NCBI GenBank assembly: GCA_934385475.1
Contig: CAKRPS010000074.1
Coordinates: forward strand, 1 to 6,361
Source: an uncultured Lachnospiraceae bacterium
GTDB lineage: Bacteria > Bacillota > Clostridia > Lachnospirales > Lachnospiraceae
Direction: 5' to 3'
Length of the DNA stretch: 6,361 nt
Shown: piece by piece, positions 1 through 6,175 of the stretch
How positions within the stretch are numbered: position 1 is the first letter of the stretch
Layout of the letters: the number at the start of each line of letters is the position of its first letter
Translations under genes and position numbers: made by a program
The notes under the pieces: generated by a model
The model's database searches: none
The model's input: only the letters and a program-made list of their open reading frames with translations
What the model was told of the DNA's origin: nothing

Positions 1-797
1 ACCGACAGGAACACCAGCCACGCATCCAGTTCGTCCTGTATGCCCTTATTGTAGATGGTTTTTCGAAATATATCAAGTGCAATAAAGTGATATTCCTGCA
101 GCAGGTTGATCTTCAAACCTGTGTCTGTCTTCTGCTCTGCGTGATGTAAATAAATATCTTGAAATTCATGAAATGCCTCCGGACTTTTCTCGAATAAAAC
201 AATGGTATAGACATTCTTGATGTTCTGGTAGCTGAACCGTTTCCGGACAGGACGCGTTACCTCGTACCCTGTTTCGTCCGCCGATTGTGAAAGGCGTTCC
301 CTCTCTTTCCTGTCCCAGTCTTCCCGCACCCTCCGGTACTGGCGCAGGAGCAGGTCTGCGGAGTAGCACGCGCAGCGTTCCCCCGGAAAACGGTAGCCGA
401 TCTTCTGGACTTCTACATTTGTGATGCTCCCATCGGCTAACTGTACCACGATATCCATGATCAGCAGGGCACTTTCGTCAGCGATCCTGGCTGAATCCGG
501 CGGCAGTACCTGTACCACCTTTACTTTCTGTTTCAGGATAAGGGAGAGGAAGCTCTCCAGACGCTCCGGTGCATACTCAGGGTTCATGATCTCCTTGAAG
601 AATGCATCATACAAAAGCTTTACTCCCCTCACTCCGGTACAGGCATCCAGAAAGCGTCCTTTCTGCTGGGGATTCCAGTCTTCATAAATTTCAGAAAGTC
701 TTTGATTCTCCTGTATCTCTTTTACGATCTCTTCTCTTGTGCGGATCATCGGGAAATACTTCCTCAAAAGCCCGCGTCCTGCCTTTTCTTCCTGCAT
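1..797 (-). CDS. PD-(D/E)XK nuclease family transposase, 3' end cut by window
   Basis: 265 codons are visible from an ATG at 797 down to base 3, and the reading frame is still open at the window edge, so the C-terminus is missing. The start is well supported by AGGAGGA at 805-811, seven bases upstream. A nuclease core of the Rpn / PDDEXK_2 type can be seen: Asp115 in the strand LLIMDIVVQL, then Glu129-Val-Gln131 after the turn ADGSITN (the D...ExQ form of the motif). It is followed by the segment IGYRFPGERCACYSADLLLRQY (residues 133-154), which I recognise as typical of the abundant Lachnospiraceae proteins annotated as PD-(D/E)XK nuclease family transposases. Family members related to Rpn are metal-dependent DNA endonucleases linked to recombination. 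Whether this copy moves itself is not shown here. It has its own promoter and a structured leader, and it is not part of the neighbouring SH3b operon. The family call is fairly secure; a role in transposition is inference. Confidence 0.85.
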   Translation of the reverse strand, partial: MQEEKAGRGLLRKYFPMIRTREEIVKEIQENQRLSEIYEDWNPQQKGRFLDACTGVRGVKLLYDAFFKEIMNPEYAPERLESFLSLILKQKVKVVQVLPPDSARIADESALLIMDIVVQLADGSITNVEVQKIGYRFPGERCACYSADLLLRQYRRVREDWDRKERERLSQSADETGYEVTRPVRKRFSYQNIKNVYTIVLFEKSPEAFHEFQDIYLHHAEQKTDTGLKINLLQEYHFIALDIFRKTIYNKGIQDELDAWLVFLS

Positions 798-811
798 AAG
801 CAGATCCTCCT

Positions 812-882
812 TTGTCTGTTCTGTTGTGTTTGTTGTGTTTTTCGTTGTTGTTTCTCTGTTTGGAAATCTGCCCGATGCGGGC
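812..882 (-). other. A-rich, G-poor leader of the nuclease gene with a small hairpin
   Basis: On the minus strand, between the promoter-proximal hairpin and the ribosome site, the leader has a small GC hairpin (870-882, arms GCCCG and CGGGC, three-base loop). About 50 bases made almost only of A and C with occasional G follow. Such an unstructured stretch next to a strong AGGAGG would keep the ribosome site open. An open frame in another register crosses this region (691-987), but it has no ribosome site and reads out of frame into the nuclease gene, so I do not call it. Confidence 0.45.
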
Positions 883-896
883 GATGATCTCAGAAT

Positions 897-924
897 ACGT
901 CGGGCGGCAGAATCCACCCGACGT
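897..924 (-). promoter_or_regulatory. Strong hairpin at the predicted 5' end of the nuclease transcript
   Basis: The arms 914-924 and 897-907 form an 11-bp stem on the minus-strand RNA (ACGUCGGGUGG with CCGCCCGACGU, one G-U pair) closed by the six-base loop AUUCUG. No U-run follows in either direction, so it is not a terminator. The predicted transcription start of the promoter at 929-957 falls at about 922, so the mRNA would begin with this hairpin. Possible roles are mRNA protection, a protein binding site, or the end of a mobile unit; the sequence alone does not decide. Confidence 0.6.
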
Positions 925-928
925 CTGT

Positions 929-957
929 AGTATTACATAGAAATTATTCTCTGTCAA
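929..957 (-). promoter_or_regulatory. Promoter for the PD-(D/E)XK nuclease gene
   Basis: The minus strand shows a perfect -35 box TTGACA (952-957), a 17-base spacer ending in TGT, and AATACT (929-934) as the -10, four of six matches with an extended TG. The -35 lies inside a short inverted repeat (ATTCT/AGAAT). It sits between the end of the SH3b region and the nuclease gene, as expected for an independent unit. Confidence 0.6.
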
Positions 958-983
958 GAATGTTCTTTTTGCAAACGCGATGA

Positions 984-1199
984 TCATTCACTAATAATCA
1001 GATCTTTTAGATCGATTGTCGTCTTATTCAGTTCTTCCACCTTCAGGTTGATCTCCGATACATTGTCCGCATTGCTGACAATCATCTCTGCGATCTGGCG
1101 GAACTGTTCACTCTGCTGGCTGAACTTTTCCAGCACCTTACTCTGCTCCCGTATCTTCTCACTGCTGATCCCCACCTGTTTTTCGTTCTTTGCAGGAAT
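984..1199 (-). pseudogene. Detached coiled-coil tail of the SH3b membrane protein, after an in-frame stop
   Basis: Directly after the TAA at 1200-1202, in the same frame, 71 codons stay open to a TGA at 984-986. The peptide starts IPAKNEKQ and continues with a charged, heptad-like helix (EKIREQSKVLEKFSQQSEQF, then NADNVSEINLKVEELNKTTI) that looks like a coiled coil. A GTG at 1175 could in principle start a 63-residue protein, but no ribosome site precedes it. The simpler reading is that this is the cytoplasmic C-terminal part of the SH3b protein cut off by a nonsense mutation, for instance GAA to TAA. Translational readthrough is possible but the context (TAA followed by A) is not a known leaky one. 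Coding-like composition and an unbroken frame suggest the break is recent. Confidence 0.65.
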
Positions 1200-1703
1200 T
1201 TATTGTATACTTTCTTCTTTTTCCTCTCCCTTTTTTCTGACCGCTGATACAATTCCTGTCACGAAAATTCCTGCCACCAGCAGTACGATCAGAGTTCCCC
1301 ATATCATCGTTCTCTTTGATCTGTCTCTATAATATTCAACATTTTCTACCACCAGTTGTCCTTCCTGTGCTTCCCTGGCAAACTCTTCATCCAGCTTCTC
1401 CACATCCACGTCCACGGAAGCTATATGGTCCACCGGTACATACCCTGTTATATCCTGATATATCACCTGATACCAGTCACCCTGTGCTTCTCCTACGACC
1501 AGAACACTGTCACCTTTCTGATACGTCATCAATGTAGGAGCACCCTCGTCCGGTTCCTGTTTAACCTCCGTTATCTCTTCCGTCTTCATCACCTGACAAT
1601 TTTGTGCTTCAACTGTCGTTTCCTGCTCCGCTGCATAGCTGAACTGACAGTTTCCCAGAATCAGCATCATAACCGCAGCTACGCTAAATAATACTTTTTT
1701 CAT
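1200..1703 (-). CDS. Secreted/anchored SH3b-domain protein with one transmembrane segment, probably truncated
   Basis: The 167-residue product begins with a signal peptide (MKKVLFSVAAVMMLILGN..., likely cleavage after FSYA, residue 24). A bacterial SH3 domain follows at about residues 39-96, with the typical KGDSVLVV, GDWYQV and GYVP pieces. After a charged linker comes a transmembrane helix (about 132-155) and a basic, cytoplasmic end (RKKGEEKEESIQ). SH3b domains usually bind cell-wall peptides, so an extracytoplasmic sensor or anchor is plausible, but the function is unknown. I place the start at ATG 1703, where the signal peptide begins, with AGGAG ten bases upstream (1714-1718). In-frame ATGs at 1712, 1721, 1733, 1745 and 1766 would add residues before the signal peptide, and 1766 would overlap the upstream gene. 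The gene follows the 452-residue membrane protein by 31 bases and is probably co-transcribed. It stops at TAA 1200-1202, yet the frame continues as a coiled coil, so the full-length protein was probably about 239 residues. Confidence 0.75.
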   Translation of the reverse strand: MKKVLFSVAAVMMLILGNCQFSYAAEQETTVEAQNCQVMKTEEITEVKQEPDEGAPTLMTYQKGDSVLVVGEAQGDWYQVIYQDITGYVPVDHIASVDVDVEKLDEEFAREAQEGQLVVENVEYYRDRSKRTMIWGTLIVLLVAGIFVTGIVSAVRKKGEEKEESIQ

Positions 1704-1721
1704 CTCTTTCATTCTCCTCAT

Positions 1722-1745
1722 ATTAATCTTCATTTTAATCTTCAT
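1722..1745 (-). repeat. Two tandem copies of a 12-base unit across a gene junction
   Basis: Minus strand reads ATGAAGATTAA plus A, then ATGAAGATTAA plus T. The first copy carries the stop codon of the membrane protein gene; the second lies between that stop and the SH3b ribosome site. It produces several ATGs in the SH3b frame and looks like a local slippage duplication. Confidence 0.6.
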
Positions 1746-3093
1746 TTCTGCGCACGGTGTTTTCACATGTGGGATTTGTGTTAGGTGTACGCGGACGCCT
1801 TATCGCGAATCCCTCAGACACCAGATAGCACATCAGCACAACCCCTGTCGTCAACGTTCCTTCTCCCATCTGTCCCGTCAGAAGCAACATTCCCATTCCT
1901 GCTCCGACTGTACACAGCGTTCCGTGTATTGGTTTCCTCCAGCTAAAATATTTCTTCGCCCTGTTTATGACCGCAACTGCAGTGATCACCGCCAACACAA
2001 TTTCGAGCATGCCGTTTTTCTGGATATATCGTCCAAGGCTTTCTCCCTGCTGCATCCAGTCCTTTACCAGAGGCACCGCAAAGCTTTTGACCATCCGTAC
2101 CCCAAGTCCGTCACCCGATAAGTTCTGCCATGCCATTCCACCGGACAGGAAAAGAACCAGCATACAGAACAGTGCTGCAATCACTCTCCGGTCTATGCGG
2201 TACAATCCTTTCATCAGGATCCTTCGTTTGTCTGCCTCCTCCGGAATCCTGTCAATACAGGAAAAGTACAGAAGCCCTCCCACTGCCAGAACCATATCCA
2301 GATAAACAAAATGCTCCAGATCAAAGGTCAGTTCGGACAGAAATACCTCTCCATAATTGGCGGTCAGCGCAACAACAGATCCTGTGAAGCAAAAAGCACC
2401 GAGCATACCTGCTACCCTGTTCCACACAAGGGCCGTCGGCCTGATCATTACCGGTATCATCAGCAGTACAAGGGTCGCTGTCCAAAGGCTTACCGTATTT
2501 TGATTGATCTGCAGAAGAAGAAAACACACCTCTGCGACAAGTCCATAGAACCATGTCTGCATCTTGTCATTTGCTACACAAAACCGGCACGCGGCAACTC
2601 CCAGAATTAAAATCAGATATGCTCCCGTCATTGCCTTGTCTTCCCAGAACATGATCCATTCTCCAAACATCGGGTCTGCAAAATGCCCCAGCAGCAGAAA
2701 AAGCATAACGATCAATCCACAATACAGAATTACATCCAGGTAGATTTCCCGAAATTCTTTTGCTCTCATGCTCAGAAAATAAAAAAGGACCAGACAGAAA
2801 ATCAGCAGGGAATCCGCATAATCCGCGTAGACCGTCACCCCGTTTGACACCACTGTAATTCCAGTTTTTGCAATGGCGATCATCCCCAGAGCTCCGACGA
2901 CGATATCCAACCGATATATTTTCCGTCTGTTCCTTTTCCTATGAAAAGAATCTGCAATCTGCCAGATTCCCCACGCCATCATGAGTATCAGCAAATACAC
3001 GGGCAGCACACTGTGCCCGGCAATCGTAATGCGGAATGCCGAAAGCATGGAACCGGCCAAAACTAAACAGATAAACCAAAAAGAGCTTTTCAT
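1735..3093 (-). CDS. Polytopic membrane protein of unknown function
   Basis: The 452-residue product is very hydrophobic, with roughly 13 to 14 membrane segments by eye: about residues 4-24, 27-48, 63-84, 91-111, 115-137, 157-175, 180-196, 200-217, 227-246, 262-280, 304-323, 360-377 and two near the end. A soluble loop of about 35 residues lies before the third-last helix (around 324-359, NLSGDGLGVRMVKSF...). This broadly resembles the topology of O-antigen ligase/polymerase-type (Wzy-like) proteins, but I see no diagnostic motif and do not assign that function. No FtsW/RodA signature is visible. The ATG at 3093 is the only good start in the frame before the upstream stop; GAGAGG lies 13 bases away, which is a weak, distant ribosome site. 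It follows dapF but has its own promoter, and it is followed by the SH3b gene, which suggests a shared envelope role. Confidence 0.75.
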   Translation of the reverse strand: MKSSFWFICLVLAGSMLSAFRITIAGHSVLPVYLLILMMAWGIWQIADSFHRKRNRRKIYRLDIVVGALGMIAIAKTGITVVSNGVTVYADYADSLLIFCLVLFYFLSMRAKEFREIYLDVILYCGLIVMLFLLLGHFADPMFGEWIMFWEDKAMTGAYLILILGVAACRFCVANDKMQTWFYGLVAEVCFLLLQINQNTVSLWTATLVLLMIPVMIRPTALVWNRVAGMLGAFCFTGSVVALTANYGEVFLSELTFDLEHFVYLDMVLAVGGLLYFSCIDRIPEEADKRRILMKGLYRIDRRVIAALFCMLVLFLSGGMAWQNLSGDGLGVRMVKSFAVPLVKDWMQQGESLGRYIQKNGMLEIVLAVITAVAVINRAKKYFSWRKPIHGTLCTVGAGMGMLLLTGQMGEGTLTTGVVLMCYLVSEGFAIRRPRTPNTNPTCENTVRRNED

Positions 3094-3132
3094 AAACAGC
3101 AGGATACCTCTCTTGTTACATACTCTTTTCCC

Positions 3133-3161
3133 ATTCTATCTGTTTTTAATGCTATTTTCAA
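3133..3161 (-). promoter_or_regulatory. Promoter of the membrane protein-SH3b unit
   Basis: The minus strand has TTGAAA (3156-3161), a 17-base spacer and TAGAAT (3133-3138), each five of six matches to the main sigma factor consensus. The predicted start is near 3126, giving a leader of about 33 bases. This separates the unit from dapF, although read-through from dapF is not excluded because no terminator is visible between them. Confidence 0.65.
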
Positions 3162-3167
3162 TAGCAT
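3149..3167. promoter_or_regulatory. Inverted repeat overlapping the -35 box, possible operator
   Basis: The sequence ATGCTATT-TTC-AATAGCAT is a perfect 8-bp inverted repeat with a three-base centre. It covers most of the -35 box of the promoter at 3133-3161. No U-run follows directly on either strand, so it is a poor terminator; a repressor or activator site is the better guess. I do not recognise the regulator. Confidence 0.4.
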
Positions 3168-3186
3168 ATCCGTAGTTTTTTGTTAA

Positions 3187-4020
3187 TTAAATCTCTCCTT
3201 CAAAAACCGTCTCCGCCGGCCCTGTCATATAAACCAGGTTGTTTTCCTGATCCCAGAAAACCTCAATTTCACCGCCGAGCAGTTTCACTGTCACCGTAGA
3301 ATCCGTCAGTCCATTTAAAACACATGCCACTACGCTCGCACAGCAGCCGGTACCGCAGGCAAGGGTCTCTCCGGTGCCACGTTCCCAGACTCGCATCTGA
3401 ACGTTTTTTCTATCGAGTACCTTGACGAATTCCGTGTTTGTCCGTTTCGGAAATCTCTCATGATTTTCAAAGTACGGCCCTATCGACTCGATCGCCAGAT
3501 TGGTTACATCTTCTGTAAAAATCACGGCATGGGGATTTCCCATAGACACGCAGGTCATCTTATATTCTTTTCCCTGCACCAGGATTGGCTCATCTATCAC
3601 CTGTTCCTTATCAGAAATTACAGGCACCTCCCTGGCGCACAGAATGGGTGCTCCCATGTTCACCCGCACGGACTCCACCTTTCCATCCTTCAGAAACAGT
3701 TGCAGATATTTCACTTTTCCACAGCTTACAATGCTGATCTCTGTCTTATCTGTCAGCCCTTTGTCATAGACATACTTCGCCACACACCGTATTCCATTGC
3801 CGCACATCTCTGCCCGGCTTCCGTCCGCATTGTACATTTCCATCTCAAAATCCGCCTCTGTCGAGGGATTGATGAAAATCACTCCATCCCCGCCAATTCC
3901 GAAATGTCTGTCACTTACTCTGCGCACAAAATCCGGCTTCTGTTCCTGTTCCATTTTCTCAGAAGCCCCATTAATATAGATATAATCATTTCCACAGCCG
4001 TGCATTTTTGTAAATTTCAT
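3187..4020 (-). CDS. dapF: Diaminopimelate epimerase
   Basis: The 277-residue cytoplasmic enzyme interconverts LL- and meso-diaminopimelate, the precursor of lysine and of the peptidoglycan cross-link residue. The full family signature is present: MHGCGNDY at residues 6-13, the first catalytic cysteine Cys73 in MCGNGIRC (72-79), GNPHAV (161-166), and the second catalytic cysteine Cys222 in RGTGETLACGTG (214-225). The two cysteines act as the base pair of a cofactor-free racemisation. Length matches the family (about 270-280). The start at ATG 4020 is preceded by AGGGGG about seven bases upstream, and the N-terminus MKFTKMHG is typical. It lies just downstream of the glnA-ANTAR operon but is separated from it by a terminator and appears to have its own promoter. 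Confidence 0.97.
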   Translation of the reverse strand: MKFTKMHGCGNDYIYINGASEKMEQEQKPDFVRRVSDRHFGIGGDGVIFINPSTEADFEMEMYNADGSRAEMCGNGIRCVAKYVYDKGLTDKTEISIVSCGKVKYLQLFLKDGKVESVRVNMGAPILCAREVPVISDKEQVIDEPILVQGKEYKMTCVSMGNPHAVIFTEDVTNLAIESIGPYFENHERFPKRTNTEFVKVLDRKNVQMRVWERGTGETLACGTGCCASVVACVLNGLTDSTVTVKLLGGEIEVFWDQENNLVYMTGPAETVFEGEI

Positions 4021-4061
4021 AATTAACCCCCTGTCTTTTCTGCTTTTCCAGTTAATTAGAC

Positions 4062-4078
4062 CCTATCCTTAGGATAGG
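4062..4078. promoter_or_regulatory. Palindrome near the predicted dapF transcription start
   Basis: CCTATCC-TTA-GGATAGG is a perfect 7-bp inverted repeat (8 bp with a one-base centre). It lies right where the promoter at 4082-4110 would begin transcription (about 4075). No U-run follows. It may be an operator or a 5'-end hairpin; the regulator is unknown. Confidence 0.4.
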
Positions 4079-4081
4079 CCA

Positions 4082-4110
4082 AATATAGGTTCAAAAAAAG
4101 CACATTTCAT
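4082..4110 (-). promoter_or_regulatory. Candidate dapF promoter embedded in the upstream terminator
   Basis: On the minus strand, TATATT (4082-4087, five of six matches) is preceded at 17 bases by ATGAAA (4105-4110, four of six). The -35 and most of the spacer lie in the 3' arm and U-run of the terminator of the preceding operon. A TTGAAC nearer to the gene has no good -10 partner, so this is the best candidate. Confidence 0.4.
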
Positions 4111-4135
4111 GCATTGATCTATGCAAAATGTGCTT
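4093..4135 (-). terminator. Rho-independent terminator of the glnA-ANTAR operon
   Basis: The minus strand has arms AAGCACATTT (4126-4135) and AAATGTGCTT (4098-4107) with a further inner TGCAT/ATGCA pairing, followed by a run of seven T (4093-4099). The stem starts within the stop codon of the ANTAR gene. It ends the operon before dapF. Confidence 0.9.
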
Positions 4136-4685
4136 ATGCTCCCCGCATCATCGCCAGCACCATCTGCGCTGTCTCCACCATATTCGTACAGCTGTCCATA
4201 CTGCATTTCTGGATATAGCGGTGTGCGTCCTCCTCTGTCATATTGTTTCTGACCATCAGAAGCTCTTTGGCCTCTTTGATCAGAGCCTCTTCTTCTTCAT
4301 TTCTTACCTTCGGTTTGAGTTTGGCTTTCCGTCTTCGTCGTGCAATCGCCTCACTCATCATTTCTACCGTGCCGATCAGATCATGCACTTTGAGGGGCAT
4401 TGCAAGTCTGACAATATCTCCCTCATCACATTCTCCGATCACATTCTGGGATGCCATGAGCAGCATCTCAAAACCCGGAGGAAGGCAGTCGTGCAATTCG
4501 GAATAGATCATATCTGTCATCTTATAACAACAGATTACAATTCCATCATTGAGTTCATCGATCTGTTTCAGCGCCTGCGCCCCGGTCGTGCATACCGCCG
4601 TGACATTGAATCCGTTCTTGACCAGCAGTCCGCGGATTCCCTTTGCATCTTCCAGTTTCGGAAAAACAACAACAATATTGATCAC
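4134..4685 (-). CDS. ANTAR-domain RNA-binding antiterminator with degenerate receiver domain
   Basis: The 183-residue protein has a response-regulator-like fold (about 1-115), a charged helical linker (about 105-135) and a C-terminal ANTAR domain (about 124-180, with ALIKEAKELLMVRNNMTEED and the following YIQKCSMDS, TAQMVL helices). ANTAR domains bind pairs of hexaloop RNA hairpins and prevent terminator formation. The receiver lacks the phosphorylation set: the N-terminal acidic pair is replaced by Phe8-Pro9, the phospho-acceptor Asp by Cys53, and the conserved Lys by Met96. It is therefore a pseudo-receiver and probably senses something other than phosphate. The GTG start at 4685 is set by AGGAGGTGA (4690-4698), a full match to the anti-Shine-Dalgarno. 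It follows glnA by 47 bases in the same operon, ends in a terminator, and a matching ANTAR RNA element lies in the glnA leader, so glnA control is the likely job. It resembles the regulators found next to glnA in other Clostridia. Confidence 0.88.
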   Translation of the reverse strand: MINIVVVFPKLEDAKGIRGLLVKNGFNVTAVCTTGAQALKQIDELNDGIVICCYKMTDMIYSELHDCLPPGFEMLLMASQNVIGECDEGDIVRLAMPLKVHDLIGTVEMMSEAIARRRRKAKLKPKVRNEEEEALIKEAKELLMVRNNMTEEDAHRYIQKCSMDSCTNMVETAQMVLAMMRGA

Positions 4686-4689
4686 ACGC

Positions 4690-4698
4690 TCACCTCCT
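4690..4698 (-). promoter_or_regulatory. Very strong ribosome site of the ANTAR gene
   Basis: AGGAGGTGA, seven bases (counted from GGAGG) before the GTG at 4685, is the exact complement of the 16S rRNA 3' end. It fixes the GTG start and suggests the regulator is translated efficiently whenever the glnA message is made. Confidence 0.8.
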
Positions 4699-4732
4699 CC
4701 TTCGTTATTTGAGATTCTTTCTTCTTATCGTT

Positions 4733-6067
4733 TTAGAAAACGTTCAGATACTCATTGATTTCCCATTCCGACACCTGTGAGCGATACCGATACCACTCAT
4801 CTTTCTTAGCCGCAACGTATTTCTCATATGCATGGTCTCCCAGAGCTTCGCGGATAAACGGGTCCTTTTCCATCTCATAAATCGCTTCAATAAGCGTTCC
4901 GGGTACTTCTTCGATTCCAAGCTTCTGCTGTTCTTCGCTGCTCATCTCAAAAATATTGCAGTCAACGCTTGCCGGTGGCTCGATCTTATTCTTGATGCCA
5001 TCCAGACCTGCCCGCAGGCAGACAGCAATCGCAAGATATGGATTGGCAGAAGAATCCGGGCTGCGAAGCTCTATTCTGGCCCCCTCTCCACGGGATGCCG
5101 GGATCCGGATCAGCGGACTTCTGTTTCTTGCGCTCCATGCAATATGAACCGGTGCCTCATAGCCTGGCACAAGCCTTTTATACGAATTTACAAGCGGATT
5201 CGTGATCGCGGTCATACCTTTCATATGTTTCAGGATACCACCAATAAAATAATATGCCTCTTTGCTCAGACCAAATTCATCACTGTCATCGGCAAATATG
5301 TTTTTGCCATCCTTGAAAAGGGACATGTTGATATGCATTCCCGAACCGCTGACTCCGAATTTTGGCTTCGGCATAAAGGTCGCATGCAGGCCATGTCTTC
5401 TCGCGATCGTTCTCACCGTCAGCTTGAAGGTCATAATATTATCTGCCGTGGTAAGCGCCTCATCATAACGGAAATCAATCTCATGCTGTGCCGGTGCCAC
5501 CTCATGATGGGAGGACTCAATCGTAAATCCCATATCCTCCAGTGTCAGCACCATATCTCTTCTGGCATTCTCCCCGAAATCTATCGGTCCCAGATCAAAA
5601 TATCCTGCCTTTTCGTGTGTGATGGTAGTCGGCATCGCATTTTCGTCAGTATTAAACAGGAAAAATTCGCATTCCGGACCCACTTCAAAGACATAGCCCA
5701 TTTCCGCAGCCTCCTCTATGGCCTTCTTCAAAATATGCCGCGGGTCTCCCTCAAAGGGTTTTCCATCCGGCCGGTACACATCGCAGATCAGGCGGGCTAC
5801 TTTTCCCTGCTGTGGTCTCCACGGGAAAATTTCCATCGTGTTAAAGTCGGGATACAGAAACATATCCGACTCCTCAATTCTTGCAAAGCCTTCGATCGAA
5901 GAGCCATCGAACATGCACTTATTGTCCAGTGCCTTTTCCAGCTGGCTGGAGGTGATGGCAACGTTTTTCATATTTCCGAAAATATCGGTAAACTGAAGAC
6001 GGATAAATTCTACATCCTCCTCTTCCACCATTCGCATGATGTCCTGTTTTGTATATTCTTTTCTCAC
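4733..6067 (-). CDS. glnA: Glutamine synthetase type I (alpha-type)
   Basis: This ATP-dependent enzyme makes glutamine from glutamate and ammonium. From GTG 6067 the product is 444 residues, the length of the Bacillus enzyme. Visible landmarks are [12 protein letters not shown] (20-31), [15 protein letters not shown] (54-68, with Arg63 matching the feedback-inhibition arginine of Gram-positive enzymes), metal ligands Glu132 and Glu134 in GPECEFF, Glu189 and Glu196 in the [12 protein letters not shown] segment, His245 in GSGMHINMS, the flap Glu304 in VPGYEAP, Arg316 in NRSP and Glu333 in ARIELRSP. The adenylylation tyrosine region of the beta-type is absent, so control should be by feedback and protein contacts. 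The GTG start is chosen because GAGGA lies five bases upstream and the N-terminus then aligns with known enzymes; a longer TTG start at 6157 would place 30 non-conserved residues inside the regulatory leader. It is followed by the ANTAR gene in one operon. Confidence 0.97.
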   Translation of the reverse strand: MRKEYTKQDIMRMVEEEDVEFIRLQFTDIFGNMKNVAITSSQLEKALDNKCMFDGSSIEGFARIEESDMFLYPDFNTMEIFPWRPQQGKVARLICDVYRPDGKPFEGDPRHILKKAIEEAAEMGYVFEVGPECEFFLFNTDENAMPTTITHEKAGYFDLGPIDFGENARRDMVLTLEDMGFTIESSHHEVAPAQHEIDFRYDEALTTADNIMTFKLTVRTIARRHGLHATFMPKPKFGVSGSGMHINMSLFKDGKNIFADDSDEFGLSKEAYYFIGGILKHMKGMTAITNPLVNSYKRLVPGYEAPVHIAWSARNRSPLIRIPASRGEGARIELRSPDSSANPYLAIAVCLRAGLDGIKNKIEPPASVDCNIFEMSSEEQQKLGIEEVPGTLIEAIYEMEKDPFIREALGDHAYEKYVAAKKDEWYRYRSQVSEWEINEYLNVF

Positions 6068-6072
6068 GATAA

Positions 6073-6077
6073 TCCTC
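6073..6077 (-). promoter_or_regulatory. Ribosome site deciding the glnA GTG start
   Basis: GAGGA on the minus strand, five bases before GTG 6067. The in-frame ATGs upstream (6079, 6091) have no comparable site at a proper distance, and ATG 6079 overlaps this motif. Confidence 0.65.
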
Positions 6078-6139
6078 ATTTCTACGCACATTTCCTGAAA
6101 TGCCGGATTTCCATCCAGTGCGTCCGGACACAAACCCGC

Positions 6140-6159
6140 GATTGAAAAGCTTTTCAATC
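6140..6159. repeat. Perfect 20-base palindrome in the glnA leader
   Basis: GATTGAAAAG followed at once by its exact reverse complement CTTTTCAATC. It lies between the leader terminator and the ribosome site, so it is present only in read-through transcripts. As RNA it could fold to an 8-bp hairpin with an AGCU loop; as DNA it could be a dimeric protein site. I do not recognise it as a GlnR/TnrA-type box. Confidence 0.55.
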
Positions 6160-6175
6160 CAGTCTCTATTTACGC

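Noticed and set aside
897..924. Six-base loop AUUCUG of the nuclease leader hairpin as an ANTAR site
   Set aside because: Position 4 is C, and there is no partner hexaloop or terminator next to it.
691..987. 98-codon minus-strand frame across the nuclease leader
   Set aside because: It covers the promoter, hairpin and ribosome site of the nuclease gene and then reads it in the wrong frame; no ribosome site of its own.
984..1175. 63-codon GTG-started gene as an independent small protein
   Set aside because: No ribosome site before the GTG, and the frame extends without a break to the SH3b stop codon, so it is better explained as a detached tail.
1639..1651. Lipobox in the SH3b signal peptide (LGNC)
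   Set aside because: Asn directly before the Cys does not fit the lipobox; ordinary cleavage after FSYA is more likely.
4093..4135. Six-base loop AGAUCA in the operon terminator as an ANTAR site
   Set aside because: Position 4 is U, not G, and there is no second hexaloop hairpin beside it.
4709..4737. Possible plus-strand promoter TTGAGA-17-TTTAGA for a glnA antisense RNA
   Set aside because: Antisense control of glnA has been described in a Clostridium, but the -10 matches only three of six bases in a T-rich stretch, too weak to call.
4832..6145. 437-codon open frame on the plus strand, opposite glnA
   Set aside because: It is the shadow of a conserved gene on the other strand. The predicted peptide has no recognisable domain and its composition (many His, Cys, Arg, Ile) is typical of antisense frames.
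6068..6157. Longer glnA start at TTG 6157
   Set aside because: No ribosome site, the added 30 residues are not part of the known enzyme N-terminus, and the codon lies in the 20-base palindrome of the leader.
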